64,000 nucleotides of DNA from an uncultured Pseudomonas sp. Lineage in GTDB: Bacteria; Pseudomonadota; Gammaproteobacteria; Pseudomonadales; Pseudomonadaceae. This document shows, piece by piece, positions 1-9,228 of this stretch. The number at the start of each line of letters is the position of its first letter. Positions within the stretch are counted from its first letter, which is position 1. The notes under the pieces were generated by a model. That model made no database searches, was not told the origin of the DNA, and saw only the letters and a list, made by a program, of their open reading frames with translations. The stretch covers positions 204,973 through 268,972 of the forward strand of contig NZ_CAMPHI010000001.1 of NCBI RefSeq assembly GCF_946885955.1, given 5' to 3'. The position numbers were made by a program, and so were the translations under genes.

Positions 1-1213
1 CGGCGTCCGCACCAACTATGGAGGCCGGGCTGTTCATGGCGAAGTAGACGCCCGGATCGATGATCGAGGCGGCGACCATGGCCATGATCGCCACCATCGA
101 CTCCATCAGCATGCCGCCATAGCCGATGTAGCGCGCATGGGTTTCGTTGGCCAGCAGCTTGGGCGTGGTGCCCGACGAGATCAGCGCGTGGAAACCCGAG
201 ACCGCACCACAGGCGATGGTGATGAACAGGAAGGGGAACAGTGCGCCCTTCCACACCGGCCCGCTGCCATCGGTGAACTGGGTCAGCGCCGGCATCTTCA
301 GCTCCGGCGCCAGGATCAGAATGCCAACCGCCAGCGCGGTGATGGTACCGATCTTGAGAAAGGTCGACAGGTAATCACGCGGCGCCAGAATCAGCCACAC
401 AGGCAACACGGCGGCGACGAAGCCGTAACCCACCAGCATCCAGGTGATCTGGATGCCGTTGAAGGTGAACACCTCGGCCCAATACGGATCGGCGGCGACG
501 GCACCACCCAACCAGATCGAGCCCAGCAGCAGCGTCACGCCGATCAGCGAGATTTCGCCGATCCGCCCCGGCCGCAGAAAACGCATGTAGATGCCCATGA
601 ACATCGCGATAGGGATGGTCGCCATCACCGTGAACATGCCCCAGGGGCTTGCGGCCAGGGCTTTGACCACGATCAGCGAGAGCACCGCGAGGATGATGAT
701 CATGATCAGGAAACAGCCGAATAGCGCGATGGTGCCGGGAATGCTGCCCATTTCCTCGCGCACCATATCGCCCAGTGAACGACCGTCGCGCCGGGTGGAA
801 ATGAACAGGACCATGAAATCCTGCACAGCGCCGGCCAGCACAACACCGGCGATCAGCCAGAGCGTACCGGGCAGGTAGCCCATCTGCGCGGCGAGCACCG
901 GCCCGACCAGCGGACCGGCACCGGCGATGGCGGCGAAGTGATGACCGAACAACACGTGTTTATTGGTTGGAACGTAGTCCAGACCATCGTTGTTGAGTAC
1001 CGCCGGGGTAGCACGGGAGGGGTCCAGCTGCATCACCTTGGTGGCGATGAACAGACTGTAATAACGGTAAGCGACAAGGTAGATGGCGACCGCGGCGACC
1101 ACGACCCACAAGGCATTGATGGCCTCGCCGCGTTGCAGCGCCACGGTGCCCAGCGCGAACGCGCCCAACATGGCGACAGCGAACCAGGCGATATGACCGG
1201 CTAATCGGTTCAT
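1..1213 (-). CDS. cstA: Carbon starvation protein CstA family, 5' part only
   Basis: Inner-membrane transporter of the CstA/BtsT family, which takes up pyruvate and, in older work, peptides. The first ~404 codons are present and the rest lies off the left edge. It starts MNRLAGHIAWFAVAMLGAF and shows the family core: the stretch around residues 83-96 (NKHVLFGHHFAAIAGAGP, then VGPVLAAQMGYLPG) and further hydrophobic helices. The start at 1213 is preceded by CAGGAG about 7 bases upstream. It is transcribed away from the chemoreceptor and two-component genes to its right, separated from them by a long leader region. The assignment is firm from sequence; the exact substrate is not visible. Confidence 0.93.
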   Translation of the reverse strand, partial: MNRLAGHIAWFAVAMLGAFALGTVALQRGEAINALWVVVAAVAIYLVAYRYYSLFIATKVMQLDPSRATPAVLNNDGLDYVPTNKHVLFGHHFAAIAGAGPLVGPVLAAQMGYLPGTLWLIAGVVLAGAVQDFMVLFISTRRDGRSLGDMVREEMGSIPGTIALFGCFLIMIIILAVLSLIVVKALAASPWGMFTVMATIPIAMFMGIYMRFLRPGRIGEISLIGVTLLLGSIWLGGAVAADPYWAEVFTFNGIQITWMLVGYGFVAAVLPVWLILAPRDYLSTFLKIGTITALAVGILILAPELKMPALTQFTDGSGPVWKGALFPFLFITIACGAVSGFHALISSGTTPKLLANETHARYIGYGGMLMESMVAIMAMVAASIIDPGVYFAMNSPASIVGADA

Positions 1214-1836
1214 TGCGAATCTCCTGCGGCCGGCATTGTCTGCCGACATTCATTGTTATTGTTTGCACTCCATTTACGGAGTTGGCCGACTATCGCCAAA
1301 TAACGATGAAGCCGAAATTCGCAGAATTACCAGCAGCCGCTGAGTAGTAATACGTGACCCGCAAGGTATTTACCGCATGTGCGTAACCGCTCAAGCCCGG
1401 CTTGCGCGACGGGCCAAGCAGCCAACTGCATTCATGCTGGCCATTACCGGCGTAGCGATGGATCTGCCGGTGCGACGAAAGCTGCTCGTACCGGAGAAAA
1501 ACCTGCAGGGACATACCCATGGACTCGGCCGGCTATTGCGATTACTTTGCAGCCAACCGATTAACCCCCTAAAACTTATATAATCACCACCAACAAATTT
1601 TAATTATCAGTACAACCACTTGCTTATTTCCTGCGTATTACTACGCAGCCCATAAAAAACACTAGATACAGTCTTTACCGGGATTAACAAACACTGCAGA
1701 CTCGGGCCACACCGCCTATAGAGAAGTGCGCACGACTGTCGCCTGCCCGCATGAGCAGCCGTGCGTAACCACGAAGAATATAAAGCGATTACAAGTTACA
1801 AACGGCTTTCGCATAAAACAATAAGGAGGTGCAATC
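1214..1836. other. Long intergenic region upstream of cstA
   Basis: About 620 bases with no convincing gene. It should hold the cstA promoter (leftward) and the promoter of the rightward chemoreceptor remnant. It becomes clearly A+T-richer from about 1560 to 1830. A small hairpin, ACTCC/GGAGT, sits at 1267-1282 in the cstA leader. I saw no sigma-54 or other recognisable operator. Short open frames here on both strands lack ribosome sites and protein-like composition. Confidence 0.5.
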
Positions 1837-2112
1837 ATGCACCCGAAAACCCGCGAGAATGCGCTCTTGCTCAATATATTGCCGACCCTGTTCCTGGCGG
1901 TTGTTCTGAGCAAACTGTCGTCCATTACCCTTCAACGCGTTGCCGACCGACACTTCAGGCAGAATCGTCAACGCCTTGCCGCCGCGCCGCCAATCATCCA
2001 TGAGCGCCGCCTGCCCCGCCATCGCCGCCCGAGCCTGTCTCCAGCATTGCCCGCCTGGCGCGTCCACTCGACTCCGCCCCTAAATGCCAGGCCCTGGTTG
2101 AACATGCTCTAG
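1837..2112 (+). pseudogene. Truncated remnant of a single-Cache chemoreceptor N-terminus
   Basis: This 91-codon frame begins MHPKTRENALLLNILPTLFL, which aligns with the N-terminus of the complete chemoreceptor that starts at 2213 ([20 protein letters not shown]). The match runs for about 55 residues across the first membrane helix (KLSSITLQRVAD against [12 protein letters not shown]). It then degenerates into Arg/Pro-rich sequence and stops. The leader is duplicated too: AAAACAATAAGGAG lies just upstream of both starts. It is therefore best read as the decayed end of a duplicated receptor gene. It keeps a good ribosome site, so a short membrane peptide could still be made, but no function is evident. 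Confidence 0.75.
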
Positions 2113-2212
2113 CCGCTAGACTTCATACAGCAGCGTCAACCTGAACCTGCTCAGCCCGATCCAAACCCGCAGTAAAAAAAAAGCCGTTTAAAACAATAAG
2201 GAGCCGCAGACC

Positions 2213-3892
2213 ATGCGCCCAAAAATTCGTGGAAAAATTCTCCTGCTGAGCATACTTCCGGCGCTGCTGCTGGCCGTCACCCTGAGTGGCCTGTCGGTGG
2301 TGATCCTGCACCGCCTCGCCGACGAGCAGGTGAAGGAAACCCGCGAGCGCCTGGTCGCCGATCGACGCCTGGTGCTCGAACAATACGTGCAACTGGCACA
2401 GAGCAGCATCGCGCCGCTGTACTCCGCCTCGGCCAAGGGCGACATGGCCGCGCGTGCCGAAGGCATCGAACGGCTCAAGCATCTCGGCTATGGCAAAGAC
2501 GGCTACTTCTTCGGCTACGACTCGCAGAGCGTGCGGGTGTTCTGGGCGGACAAGGACGTCAAGATCGGCGAGAGCTTTCGCGGTTTCGTCGACGCCAATG
2601 GGCTCTATGTGATCAACGAGCTGGTGCGGGTGGCCAAAGACAATACCCATTACCTGAACTACAGCTTCCCGGTGCCCGGGCGAGACGAGAACGTGCCGAA
2701 GGTCGGCTATGCCATCTACCTGGATAAGTGGGACCTGATGTATGGCACCGCGGTCAATCTGGATGACATCGAGGCCCAGGTGGCCAAGGTGGCCGGCGAG
2801 CTGAATGGGCGTATCGAAACCCTGATCAGCCTGCTGCTCGGGGTAACCCTGGTGCTGCTGACCGTCATCGCCCTGGCCGCGGTATGGTTGGCCAACTCGC
2901 TGGTGCGACCGCTGCAGAAGATCAAGGCCAACCTCGACGACATCGCCGCCGGCAGCGGCGACCTGAGTCACCGCCTGACGGTGAACAACGATGACGAACT
3001 CGGGCAGTTGGCGAGCTCGTTCAACCGCTTCGTGGACAAGATTCACGCATTGGTGCGGCAAGTTGCCAGCACCACCGGGCCGCTGACCGAACTGGTCGGC
3101 AGGATGGCCGATCAGGCCCAGCGCTCCGAACAGGCGATGGCCACGCAGCGACAGGAAACCGACCAGCTCGCCACCGCGATCAACCAGATGTCGGCGGCCT
3201 CCCACGAAGTCGCCAGCAGCGCACAGGGCGCGGCGCAAGCGGCGCAGCAGACCGACCAGGAAGGCCAGGCCGCCAAGCGCATGGTCGACCTCACGGTGCA
3301 GCGCATCGACACCCTGGTCGACGACATCCGCAGCAGTGGCGTATCGCTCGACAACCTGCAGCAGGACGTGCATTCGATCGTCGGGGTGCTGGGGGTGATC
3401 CGCTCGATCGCCGAACAAACCAACCTGCTCGCGCTCAATGCCGCAATCGAGGCGGCGCGGGCCGGCGAAGCCGGACGCGGGTTCGCCGTGGTCGCCGACG
3501 AAGTCCGCGCCCTGGCCAGCCGCACGCAGCAAAGCACACTGGAAATCCAGGGTATGATCGACCGCCTGCAGACCGGCACCGCGGACACGGTGAACGCCAT
3601 GCGCCGCTCCAGCGATGCCGGCCACGCCACCACCGGTCAGGCGACCCAGGCCAGCGAGTCGCTCGCCGCCATTGGCGGGCTGATTGCGACAATCAGCGAC
3701 ATGAATGCGCAGATCGCCAGCGCCGCCGAGCAACAGACGGCGGTATCGGAAGAAATCAACCGCAGCATCCAGCAGATCGCCACAGCGGTGGACAGAGTCG
3801 CCGACGAAACCCGACAGGGCGCGCAAACCGCGCTCAGCCTGGCTGAACTCAGCGACAATCTGCGCGCCCTGGTCGGTCAATTCCGTATTTGA
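2213..3892 (+). CDS. Methyl-accepting chemotaxis protein, single Cache (sCache_2) sensor
   Basis: Transmembrane chemoreceptor of 559 residues. Membrane helix 1 is at about 8-30. The periplasmic sensor (about 35-195) shows sCache_2 features: [24 protein letters not shown] and [15 protein letters not shown]. Helix 2 is at about 205-228, then a HAMP domain, then the cytoplasmic signalling region with the conserved hairpin tip near [19 protein letters not shown]. The ribosome site AAGGAG precedes the ATG. sCache_2 receptors of pseudomonads such as McpP bind short carboxylates (acetate, pyruvate, propionate, lactate); the same is inferred here, helped by the nearby cstA. The following sensor kinase carries a related sensor domain. 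Confidence 0.93.
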   Translation: MRPKIRGKILLLSILPALLLAVTLSGLSVVILHRLADEQVKETRERLVADRRLVLEQYVQLAQSSIAPLYSASAKGDMAARAEGIERLKHLGYGKDGYFFGYDSQSVRVFWADKDVKIGESFRGFVDANGLYVINELVRVAKDNTHYLNYSFPVPGRDENVPKVGYAIYLDKWDLMYGTAVNLDDIEAQVAKVAGELNGRIETLISLLLGVTLVLLTVIALAAVWLANSLVRPLQKIKANLDDIAAGSGDLSHRLTVNNDDELGQLASSFNRFVDKIHALVRQVASTTGPLTELVGRMADQAQRSEQAMATQRQETDQLATAINQMSAASHEVASSAQGAAQAAQQTDQEGQAAKRMVDLTVQRIDTLVDDIRSSGVSLDNLQQDVHSIVGVLGVIRSIAEQTNLLALNAAIEAARAGEAGRGFAVVADEVRALASRTQQSTLEIQGMIDRLQTGTADTVNAMRRSSDAGHATTGQATQASESLAAIGGLIATISDMNAQIASAAEQQTAVSEEINRSIQQIATAVDRVADETRQGAQTALSLAELSDNLRALVGQFRI

Positions 3893-3941
3893 CCGCCCGG
3901 GCCTCGCTCATCACGGGAAGCCCAGTTGGAGCCCGACGACC

Positions 3942-5321
3942 ATGCAACTCAAGCACAAGATAGTCGCGCTCAGCGTGTTGCCGCTGCTGCTGGCCGTAGC
4001 GGTGGTCTGCGTGCTGGTGTTCTTCCAGAACCAGCGCCTCGGCGAGCAGCAGGCGCGCCTGATCGAAAACAGCATCCTGGCGAGCAAGCGCGCCGAGCTC
4101 AAAAACTACGTCGAGATGGCCCTGAGCATCATTTCGCCACTGTACGAGAGCGGCCGCGACGACGCCGAAATCAAGCAACAGGTGCTGGCCGCGCTGGCCA
4201 GGGTGAGCTTCGGCAGCGATGGCTATTTCTTCGTCTACGAAAGCAACGGACGCAACCTGATGCACCCGCGCCAGGGCGAACTGGTCGGCAAGGATCTGTG
4301 GAACATGACCGACCCGCGCGGCTTACTGGTGATCCAGGCCCTGCTGAAAAGCGCGCAAAACGGCACCGGCTTCCAGCATTACGCCTGGCAGAAGCCCTCG
4401 ACCGGCGAGATCACCGACAAGCTCGCCTACGTGGTCATGCTCGACCGTTGGGGCTGGATGATCGGCACCGGGATTTACCTGGAAGATGTCGACAAGGCCA
4501 TCGACCAGGTGCATGACGAAGTCACCGGCGACATTCACGCGACCATGCTGGCGATCGCGGCGGTGGCACTGGTCGCGGTGTTGCTGGTGTTCGCCGGCGG
4601 GCTGGCGCTGAACCTCAGCGAGCACCGCCTGGCCGATCGCAAGCTGCAGCTGCTGACCCAGCGCATCGTCAGCCTGCAGGAAGAAGAACGCTCGCGGGTC
4701 TCGCGCGAACTGCACGATGGCATCAGCCAGTTGCTGGTCTCGATCAAGTTCCAGTTCGAACTGGCCAGCCATGAATTGGCGGCGGGTAGCGAAAACGCGG
4801 TGCAAACCCTGCAAAAGGGCATCGATCGCCTGGCCGGCGCCATCGGCGAGGTACGGCGGATTTCCCATGATCTGCACCCATCGCTGCTCGACACCCTGGG
4901 ATTGCCCGCCGCGATTGGCCAGCTGGTCGCCGAATTCGAACAGCGCAGCGGCCTGAAGATCGACTACCGCAACGGCCTCGGCGCTACCCAGCTCAGCGAT
5001 GGCCTGGCCGTGGCGCTGTTCAGAATCCTCCAGGAGGCACTGACCAATATCGAGCGCCATGCCCATGCCAGCCGGGTACGCATCAGCCTCGACGGCATCG
5101 CACATAAGGTACGATTGCGGGTATGCGACGACGGTATCGGCTTCAGCCCGCGACAGCTCGATAAACTCAACGACGGCATCGGCCTGCGTAATATCCGCGA
5201 GCGGGTCGAACATTTTGGCGGCCGTTTCAGCCTCACATCGGAGCCAGGCCAGACCGAGATGATGGTCACGCTACCCTCGCAAGGCACATCATCGGCTCCA
5301 TTGGCGCAACAACCCACATAA
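3942..5321 (+). CDS. Sensor histidine kinase, sCache_2 plus NarL-type (HisKA_3) kinase
   Basis: Inner-membrane kinase of 459 residues. Membrane helix at 8-28; single Cache sensor at about 32-190 (GSDGYFFVYE at 91-100, RWGWMIGTGIYLEDVD at 169-184); second helix at about 200-224; HisKA_3 dimerisation helix with phospho-acceptor His258 in SRELHDGISQLL; HATPase_c with DDGIGFSP and DGIGLRNIRERV. A frame reaching back to 3705 exists, but that part lies inside the chemoreceptor gene. The ATG at 3942 sits right before the membrane helix and has TTGGAG upstream. The LuxR-type regulator at 5335 follows by 13 bases and is the obvious partner. The sensor is homologous to that of the preceding chemoreceptor. 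Confidence 0.92.
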   Translation: MQLKHKIVALSVLPLLLAVAVVCVLVFFQNQRLGEQQARLIENSILASKRAELKNYVEMALSIISPLYESGRDDAEIKQQVLAALARVSFGSDGYFFVYESNGRNLMHPRQGELVGKDLWNMTDPRGLLVIQALLKSAQNGTGFQHYAWQKPSTGEITDKLAYVVMLDRWGWMIGTGIYLEDVDKAIDQVHDEVTGDIHATMLAIAAVALVAVLLVFAGGLALNLSEHRLADRKLQLLTQRIVSLQEEERSRVSRELHDGISQLLVSIKFQFELASHELAAGSENAVQTLQKGIDRLAGAIGEVRRISHDLHPSLLDTLGLPAAIGQLVAEFEQRSGLKIDYRNGLGATQLSDGLAVALFRILQEALTNIERHAHASRVRISLDGIAHKVRLRVCDDGIGFSPRQLDKLNDGIGLRNIRERVEHFGGRFSLTSEPGQTEMMVTLPSQGTSSAPLAQQPT

Positions 5322-5334
5322 TAAGAGCCTGCCC

Positions 5335-5973
5335 ATGACTGCTACTGCCCCTCCCATAAGAATCGCCCTGGTCGACGATCATTCCCTGGTGCGCGAAGGC
5401 ATCCGGGCGCTGCTCGCGGTGCTACCGCATTTCGAAGTGGTCGGCGAGGCGAGCAGCGGTGCGCAAGCGTTCGAGCTGGTACAGCGGGAACAACCCGATA
5501 TCGTGCTGATGGATATCGGCTTGAAAGACATCAACGGCCTGGAGCTGACCAAACAGCTGCGCCAGCGCTACCCGGCGATCAAAGTGCTGATCCTGAGCAT
5601 GTACGACAATCAGGAGTATGTCAGCACCTCGCTGGAGGTCGGCGCATGCGGCTATGTGTTGAAAGAGGCCTCGTCGCGCGAGATCGTCACCGCCATCGAC
5701 GCGATCGCCGCGGGCGGTAGCTACTACAGCGGCGATATCGCGCACAAGCTGGCCAAGCGCGATACCGAGGAAGACGAACTCACCCCGCGCGAGCGCGAGG
5801 TACTGTTGATGCTCGCGCAAGGGCTGAACAACAAGAACATGGCGCGCAATCTGCAAATCAGCGTGCGTACCGTGGAAACCCATCGCCTGAGCATCAGACG
5901 CAAGCTCAATATCGACAAACCGGCCGATCTGGTAAAACAGGCGATGGCCCACGGCTGGACCCCCGACGAATAA
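5335..5973 (+). CDS. NarL/FixJ-family response regulator
   Basis: 212-residue DNA-binding response regulator. The receiver domain (about 8-125) has the acidic pair D14/D15, phospho-acceptor Asp60 (IVLMDIG) and Lys in YVLKEAS. A linker leads to a LuxR-type helix-turn-helix (about 148-205) with LTPREREVLLMLAQGLNNK and the recognition helix in SVRTVETHRLSIRRKL. It is 13 bases downstream of the sCache_2 histidine kinase and so is its likely phosphorylation partner. Target genes are unknown; the cstA gene transcribed away from this locus is the natural candidate. Confidence 0.93.
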   Translation: MTATAPPIRIALVDDHSLVREGIRALLAVLPHFEVVGEASSGAQAFELVQREQPDIVLMDIGLKDINGLELTKQLRQRYPAIKVLILSMYDNQEYVSTSLEVGACGYVLKEASSREIVTAIDAIAAGGSYYSGDIAHKLAKRDTEEDELTPREREVLLMLAQGLNNKNMARNLQISVRTVETHRLSIRRKLNIDKPADLVKQAMAHGWTPDE

Positions 5974-6067
5974 CAGGTCGGCGCACACACGGCAGTCTGA
6001 TCAAGTAATCCGCGCCAGCGCCAGGAGCCTTGGCTATAGTGGATAAAAACGCCCGGGAGTTTGCCGC

Positions 6068-6439
6068 ATGAGCGACACAGGAAACGAACGTAGGCGCTTC
6101 CAGCGCATTACCTTCAACGCCCCCACCGAAATCGTCCAGGGCGCTCGTAGCTGGAGCGCCGAACTGCATGACATTTCGCTCAAAGGCCTGCTGGTCAAGC
6201 GGCCAGCGCAGTGGAATGGTGACCCCGACCACCCGTACCAGGCCAATATTCATCTGGCCGAGGATGCCTGCGTGAAGATGGAGGTGGTCCTGACCCGCAG
6301 CCAAGGCGAATTGCTCGGCTTCGTCTGCCGGCATATCGATCTCGACTCGATCAGCCACCTGCGCCGCCTGGTGGAACTCAACCTGGGCGATGAAAGCCTG
6401 CTCGAACGGGAGCTCGCCGCCCTCGGCGATGAGGACTGA
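6068..6439 (+). CDS. PilZ domain c-di-GMP-binding protein
   Basis: 123-residue cytoplasmic single-domain protein. The c-di-GMP-binding motifs are present: RxxxR (Arg9 to Arg13 in RRRFQR) and DxSxxG (Asp35, Ser37, Gly40 in HDISLKG). The length suits a stand-alone PilZ adaptor of the kind that regulates motility or polysaccharide machinery. It stands alone between the response regulator and an intergenic repeat block, so context does not reveal the partner. Effector function is inferred from the motifs. Confidence 0.88.
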   Translation: MSDTGNERRRFQRITFNAPTEIVQGARSWSAELHDISLKGLLVKRPAQWNGDPDHPYQANIHLAEDACVKMEVVLTRSQGELLGFVCRHIDLDSISHLRRLVELNLGDESLLERELAALGDED

Positions 6440-6455
6440 GCTGCAAGCTAGACTC

Positions 6456-6523
6456 GTAGCCCGGATGCAATCCGAGGAGCGATGTAGGCAACACAACCCG
6501 TCCCCGGATTGCATCCGGGCTAC
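6456..6523. repeat. REP-like palindrome, GTAGCCCGGATGC family
   Basis: Inverted repeat with outer arms GTAGCCCGGATGCAATCC and GGATTGCATCCGGGCTAC. Copies of the same family occur at 25245 and 49602, with relatives at 49449, 45152 and 54752. It lies just after the PilZ gene, pointing toward the 3' end of radA, where it could act as a bidirectional terminator. Confidence 0.85.
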
Positions 6524-6569
6524 AAAAGCTTGGCGGGTGCATCCGACCTGAGGGCTAAAACGCACTTTT

Positions 6570-6618
6570 GTAGGGTGGACATAGCGAAGCCTTGTCCACC
6601 GCGGGCGCCGAGATGGCG
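6570..6618. repeat. TAGGGTGGACA-family intergenic repeat (half copy)
   Basis: Begins GTAGGGTGGACATAGCGAAG and continues CTTGTCCACC, matching the repeats at 45195, 49541 and 54664. Only one side of the longer palindrome is present here. It lies immediately 3' of radA. Confidence 0.75.
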
Positions 6619-6657
6619 GCGACTATCGCGGTCAATCCGCACCACGGCTATCAGCCG

Positions 6658-8022
6658 CTACTCGAACAACGCATCCAGCGCCTGCTCCAGGCGCATTACC
6701 GGGATGATCTGCAAACCTGCTGGTGCCTCTTTGGGCGCATTGCCCTTGGGCACGATGGCGCGCTTGAAGCCATGCTTGGCCGCTTCCTTCAGGCGTTCCT
6801 GACCGCTGGGCACCGGGCGGATTTCGCCGGACAGCCCCACCTCGCCGAACACCAGCAGGTCATGCGGTAGCGGCTTGTTGCGCAGACTGGAGATCACCGC
6901 GGCCATCAGCGCCAGGTCGGAGGCGGTTTCCAGCACCTTGACCCCGCCGACCACGTTGAGGAACACGTCCTGGTCGTAGGTCGGGATACCGCCGTGGCGG
7001 TGCAATACCGCCAGGAGCATGGCAAGACGATTCTGATCCAGGCCCAGGGTGACGCGCCGCGGGTTGGCCATATGGCTGGTATCGACCAGCGCCTGCACCT
7101 CGACCAACATCGGCCGGGTACCTTCCCAGGTCGCCATCACCACGCTGCCCGGCACCTCCTCCTGGGCTCGGGTGAGGAAGATCGCCGAGGGATTGGTGAC
7201 CTCCTTCAGGCCCTTGTCGGTCATGCCGAACACGCCCAGTTCGTTGATCGCGCCAAAGCGGTTCTTCACCGCGCGCAACAGGCGCAAACGACCGTCGGAC
7301 TCGCCCTCGAAATACAGCACGGTATCGACCATGTGTTCGAGTACTCGCGGCCCGGCCAGGGCGCCATCCTTGGTCACATGGCCGACCAGGAAGATCGCCG
7401 TACCGCTCTGCTTGGCGAAGCGCACCAGCAGCGCCGCGCTCTCGCGTACCTGGGACACGCCGCCGGGCGCCGAGGACAATTGTTCGGTGAAGATCGTCTG
7501 GATCGAGTCGATCACCATCACCTTGGGCTTTTCCAGGCGTGCGGTGGCGATGATGCTTTCGATGCAGGTTTCGGTCATCACCTTGAGTTTGTCTTCCGGC
7601 AGGCCCAGGCGACGGGCGCGCATCGCCACCTGCTGCTGGGATTCCTCGCCTGTGACATAGAGCGCGGGAAAGCGCGTGGCGATGTTGCACAGGGTCTGCA
7701 ACAGGATGGTGGATTTACCGATCCCCGGGTCGCCGCCGATCAGCACCACCGAACCGTCCACCAGGCCACCGCCGAGCACCCGGTCCAGTTCGCCGGATGC
7801 GGTGGAGAAGCGCGGCACTTCCTCGACGCTGACTTCGGCCAGGGTCTTGATCTGCGCCTGCTCGCCAGCCCAGCCGGCACGTCCGTTGGGCGTACTGGCC
7901 GTGGCTTCGAGCAGGGTTTCCACCAGGGTATTCCAGGCCCCGCACTCGCCGCACTGACCGGCCCATTTGGGGAAGGTCGCGCCGCATTCGGTGCAACCAT
8001 AGATACGCTTGGCCTTGGCCAT
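6658..8022 (-). CDS. radA: DNA repair protein RadA (Sms)
   Basis: 454-residue RecA-like ATPase/helicase that promotes branch migration during recombinational repair. The N-terminus (MAKAKRIYGCTECGATFPKW) carries the four-Cys zinc finger (CTEC ... CGEC). Walker A is GGDPGIGKST, the RadA-specific KNRFG motif appears as KNRFGAINELG, and the C-terminal Lon-protease-like domain includes VGGVKVLETASDLA. Length and start match the family. It is monocistronic here, with ydcH-like genes upstream on the same strand. Confidence 0.97.
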   Translation of the reverse strand: MAKAKRIYGCTECGATFPKWAGQCGECGAWNTLVETLLEATASTPNGRAGWAGEQAQIKTLAEVSVEEVPRFSTASGELDRVLGGGLVDGSVVLIGGDPGIGKSTILLQTLCNIATRFPALYVTGEESQQQVAMRARRLGLPEDKLKVMTETCIESIIATARLEKPKVMVIDSIQTIFTEQLSSAPGGVSQVRESAALLVRFAKQSGTAIFLVGHVTKDGALAGPRVLEHMVDTVLYFEGESDGRLRLLRAVKNRFGAINELGVFGMTDKGLKEVTNPSAIFLTRAQEEVPGSVVMATWEGTRPMLVEVQALVDTSHMANPRRVTLGLDQNRLAMLLAVLHRHGGIPTYDQDVFLNVVGGVKVLETASDLALMAAVISSLRNKPLPHDLLVFGEVGLSGEIRPVPSGQERLKEAAKHGFKRAIVPKGNAPKEAPAGLQIIPVMRLEQALDALFE

Positions 8023-8085
8023 CGGCGAGCTCCATCAGACAAAACCCGCATCATAGCCGTTCCGCACGATGCGTCGGCAGTCAGC

Positions 8086-8355
8086 TCAACCCTGGCAGCA
8101 GCCGCAGCATTGTTTGGCCGGCGGAGAGAGACGCTGCGCAAGCTGGTCCTTGAGCGCCACCCGCTCGTGTTTCAGGGCGTTCAGGGCCGACTCGGCCAGC
8201 AGTTCGCTACCCTCTTCGATACGGCAGATGCGCTTATCCAGTACTTCGTATGCAGACGCCAGTCGGGCGAATTCGGCGTCGTCCTGGCGCAATTGATGCA
8301 GGGTATCGCGCAGTTCGGGGAAATCCTTGACCAGGGGGTGATGTTCGACGTGCAT
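8086..8355 (-). CDS. YdcH-family (DUF465) protein with Cys-rich tail
   Basis: 89-residue protein of the DUF465/YdcH family: MHVEHHPLVKDFPELRDTLH, then EYEVLDKRI-like and HERVALKDQL segments forming a small helical hairpin. Family function is unknown. The C-terminus ends KQCCGCCQG, a CCxCC cluster absent from the neighbouring paralogue and not a normal feature of the family as I know it. It is adjacent to a second ydcH copy at 8422, so the pair is a tandem duplication. Confidence 0.85.
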   Translation of the reverse strand: MHVEHHPLVKDFPELRDTLHQLRQDDAEFARLASAYEVLDKRICRIEEGSELLAESALNALKHERVALKDQLAQRLSPPAKQCCGCCQG

Positions 8356-8421
8356 GGGGCGACTCCTGAAAGTTGGTGCATCGAGCCTAAACCAAGCACC
8401 GAAGTCACCCCTTGATCAGGG

Positions 8422-8670
8422 TCAACCGCCAGTGCCGCCCTTCAGTAAATCGGCGATATCGTCCTTGAGCGAGACACGCTGCATCTTCAGACCGAGCAGA
8501 TGCACTTCATCCATGGCCTGCCGGCCACTCTCCACTTCATAGATGCGTTTATCCAGCGCCTCGTACTCGTCGGCCAGGCGGACGAAGTGCCCGTCCTCCG
8601 AGGCCAGAGTCCGAAGCCGTTGTTGGAATTCCGGGAATTCGCGGGTAAGCGGGTGATGCTCCAAAGGCAT
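8422..8670 (-). CDS. YdcH-family (DUF465) protein
   Basis: 82-residue DUF465 protein starting MPLEHHPLTREFPEFQQRL, with EYEALDKRIYEVESGRQ and KMQRVSLKDDIADLL. The longer open frame to 8751 is rejected because the family start motif MPLEHHPLT has its own ribosome site (AGAGGA) just upstream of 8670. It is a close paralogue of the product of 8086-8355. Function unknown; these proteins are small alpha-helical and often single-copy. Confidence 0.88.
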   Translation of the reverse strand: MPLEHHPLTREFPEFQQRLRTLASEDGHFVRLADEYEALDKRIYEVESGRQAMDEVHLLGLKMQRVSLKDDIADLLKGGTGG

Positions 8671-8814
8671 GGCGGTGTCCTCTTGGTAAAACTGCCTAGA
8701 GCCTAGCTCAGTCTGTCGCCAGCGGCAGCTTGCCAGCCGAATGGCCGCCAATACGAGGCAAACGCGACGCCCTGGCCTACACTCAGCCGACCATTCCTAC
8801 GCAGGCAAACCTCT

Positions 8815-9228
8815 ATGAGCATACTGAGTGAATTCAAGGCTTTCGCCGTCAAGGGCAACGTGGTCGACATGGCCGTGGGCATCATTATCGGTGCCGCCTT
8901 TGGCAAAATAGTCTCGTCGTTCGTTGGCGATATCGTGATGCCACCGCTGGGTGTATTGATCGGCGGGGTGGATTTCTCCGACCTGGCCATCGTCCTCAGG
9001 GCCGCCACCGAAGAAGCGCCCGCCGTGACCCTGTCCTACGGCAAGTTCATTCAGACGGTGGTCGATTTCCTGATCGTCGCCTTCGCCATTTTCGTCGGGG
9101 TCAAGGCGCTCAATCGCCTCAAGCGCGAAGAAGCCGCGGCGCCGAGCCTGCCGCCAGCGCCAAGCCCGGAAGAAGTACTGCTGAGCGAAATTCGCGACCT
9201 GCTCAAAGACCAACAGCAACGCCCCTAG
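8815..9228 (+). CDS. mscL: Large-conductance mechanosensitive channel MscL
   Basis: 137-residue inner-membrane channel that opens under osmotic downshock. The N-terminus [20 protein letters not shown] and the pore helix [20 protein letters not shown] are diagnostic. The second helix ([19 protein letters not shown]) and a C-terminal charged helix ending [11 protein letters not shown] complete the fold. Length is normal. It stands alone, transcribed away from the ydcH pair. Confidence 0.97.
   Translation: MSILSEFKAFAVKGNVVDMAVGIIIGAAFGKIVSSFVGDIVMPPLGVLIGGVDFSDLAIVLRAATEEAPAVTLSYGKFIQTVVDFLIVAFAIFVGVKALNRLKREEAAAPSLPPAPSPEEVLLSEIRDLLKDQQQRP

Noticed and set aside
1290..1520. 76-codon minus-strand frame between cstA and the receptor remnant
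   Set aside because: No start signal and no protein-like pattern; likely leader or promoter DNA.
2123..3880. 585-codon minus-strand open frame
   Set aside because: Antisense shadow of the chemoreceptor gene; His/Gly/Asp/Leu-rich composition, no family match and no ribosome site.
6456..6618. Possible CRISPR or tandem array from repeated GTAGCCCGG and GGTGGACA words
   Set aside because: The words form isolated palindromes rather than regularly spaced direct repeats; no cas genes are present.
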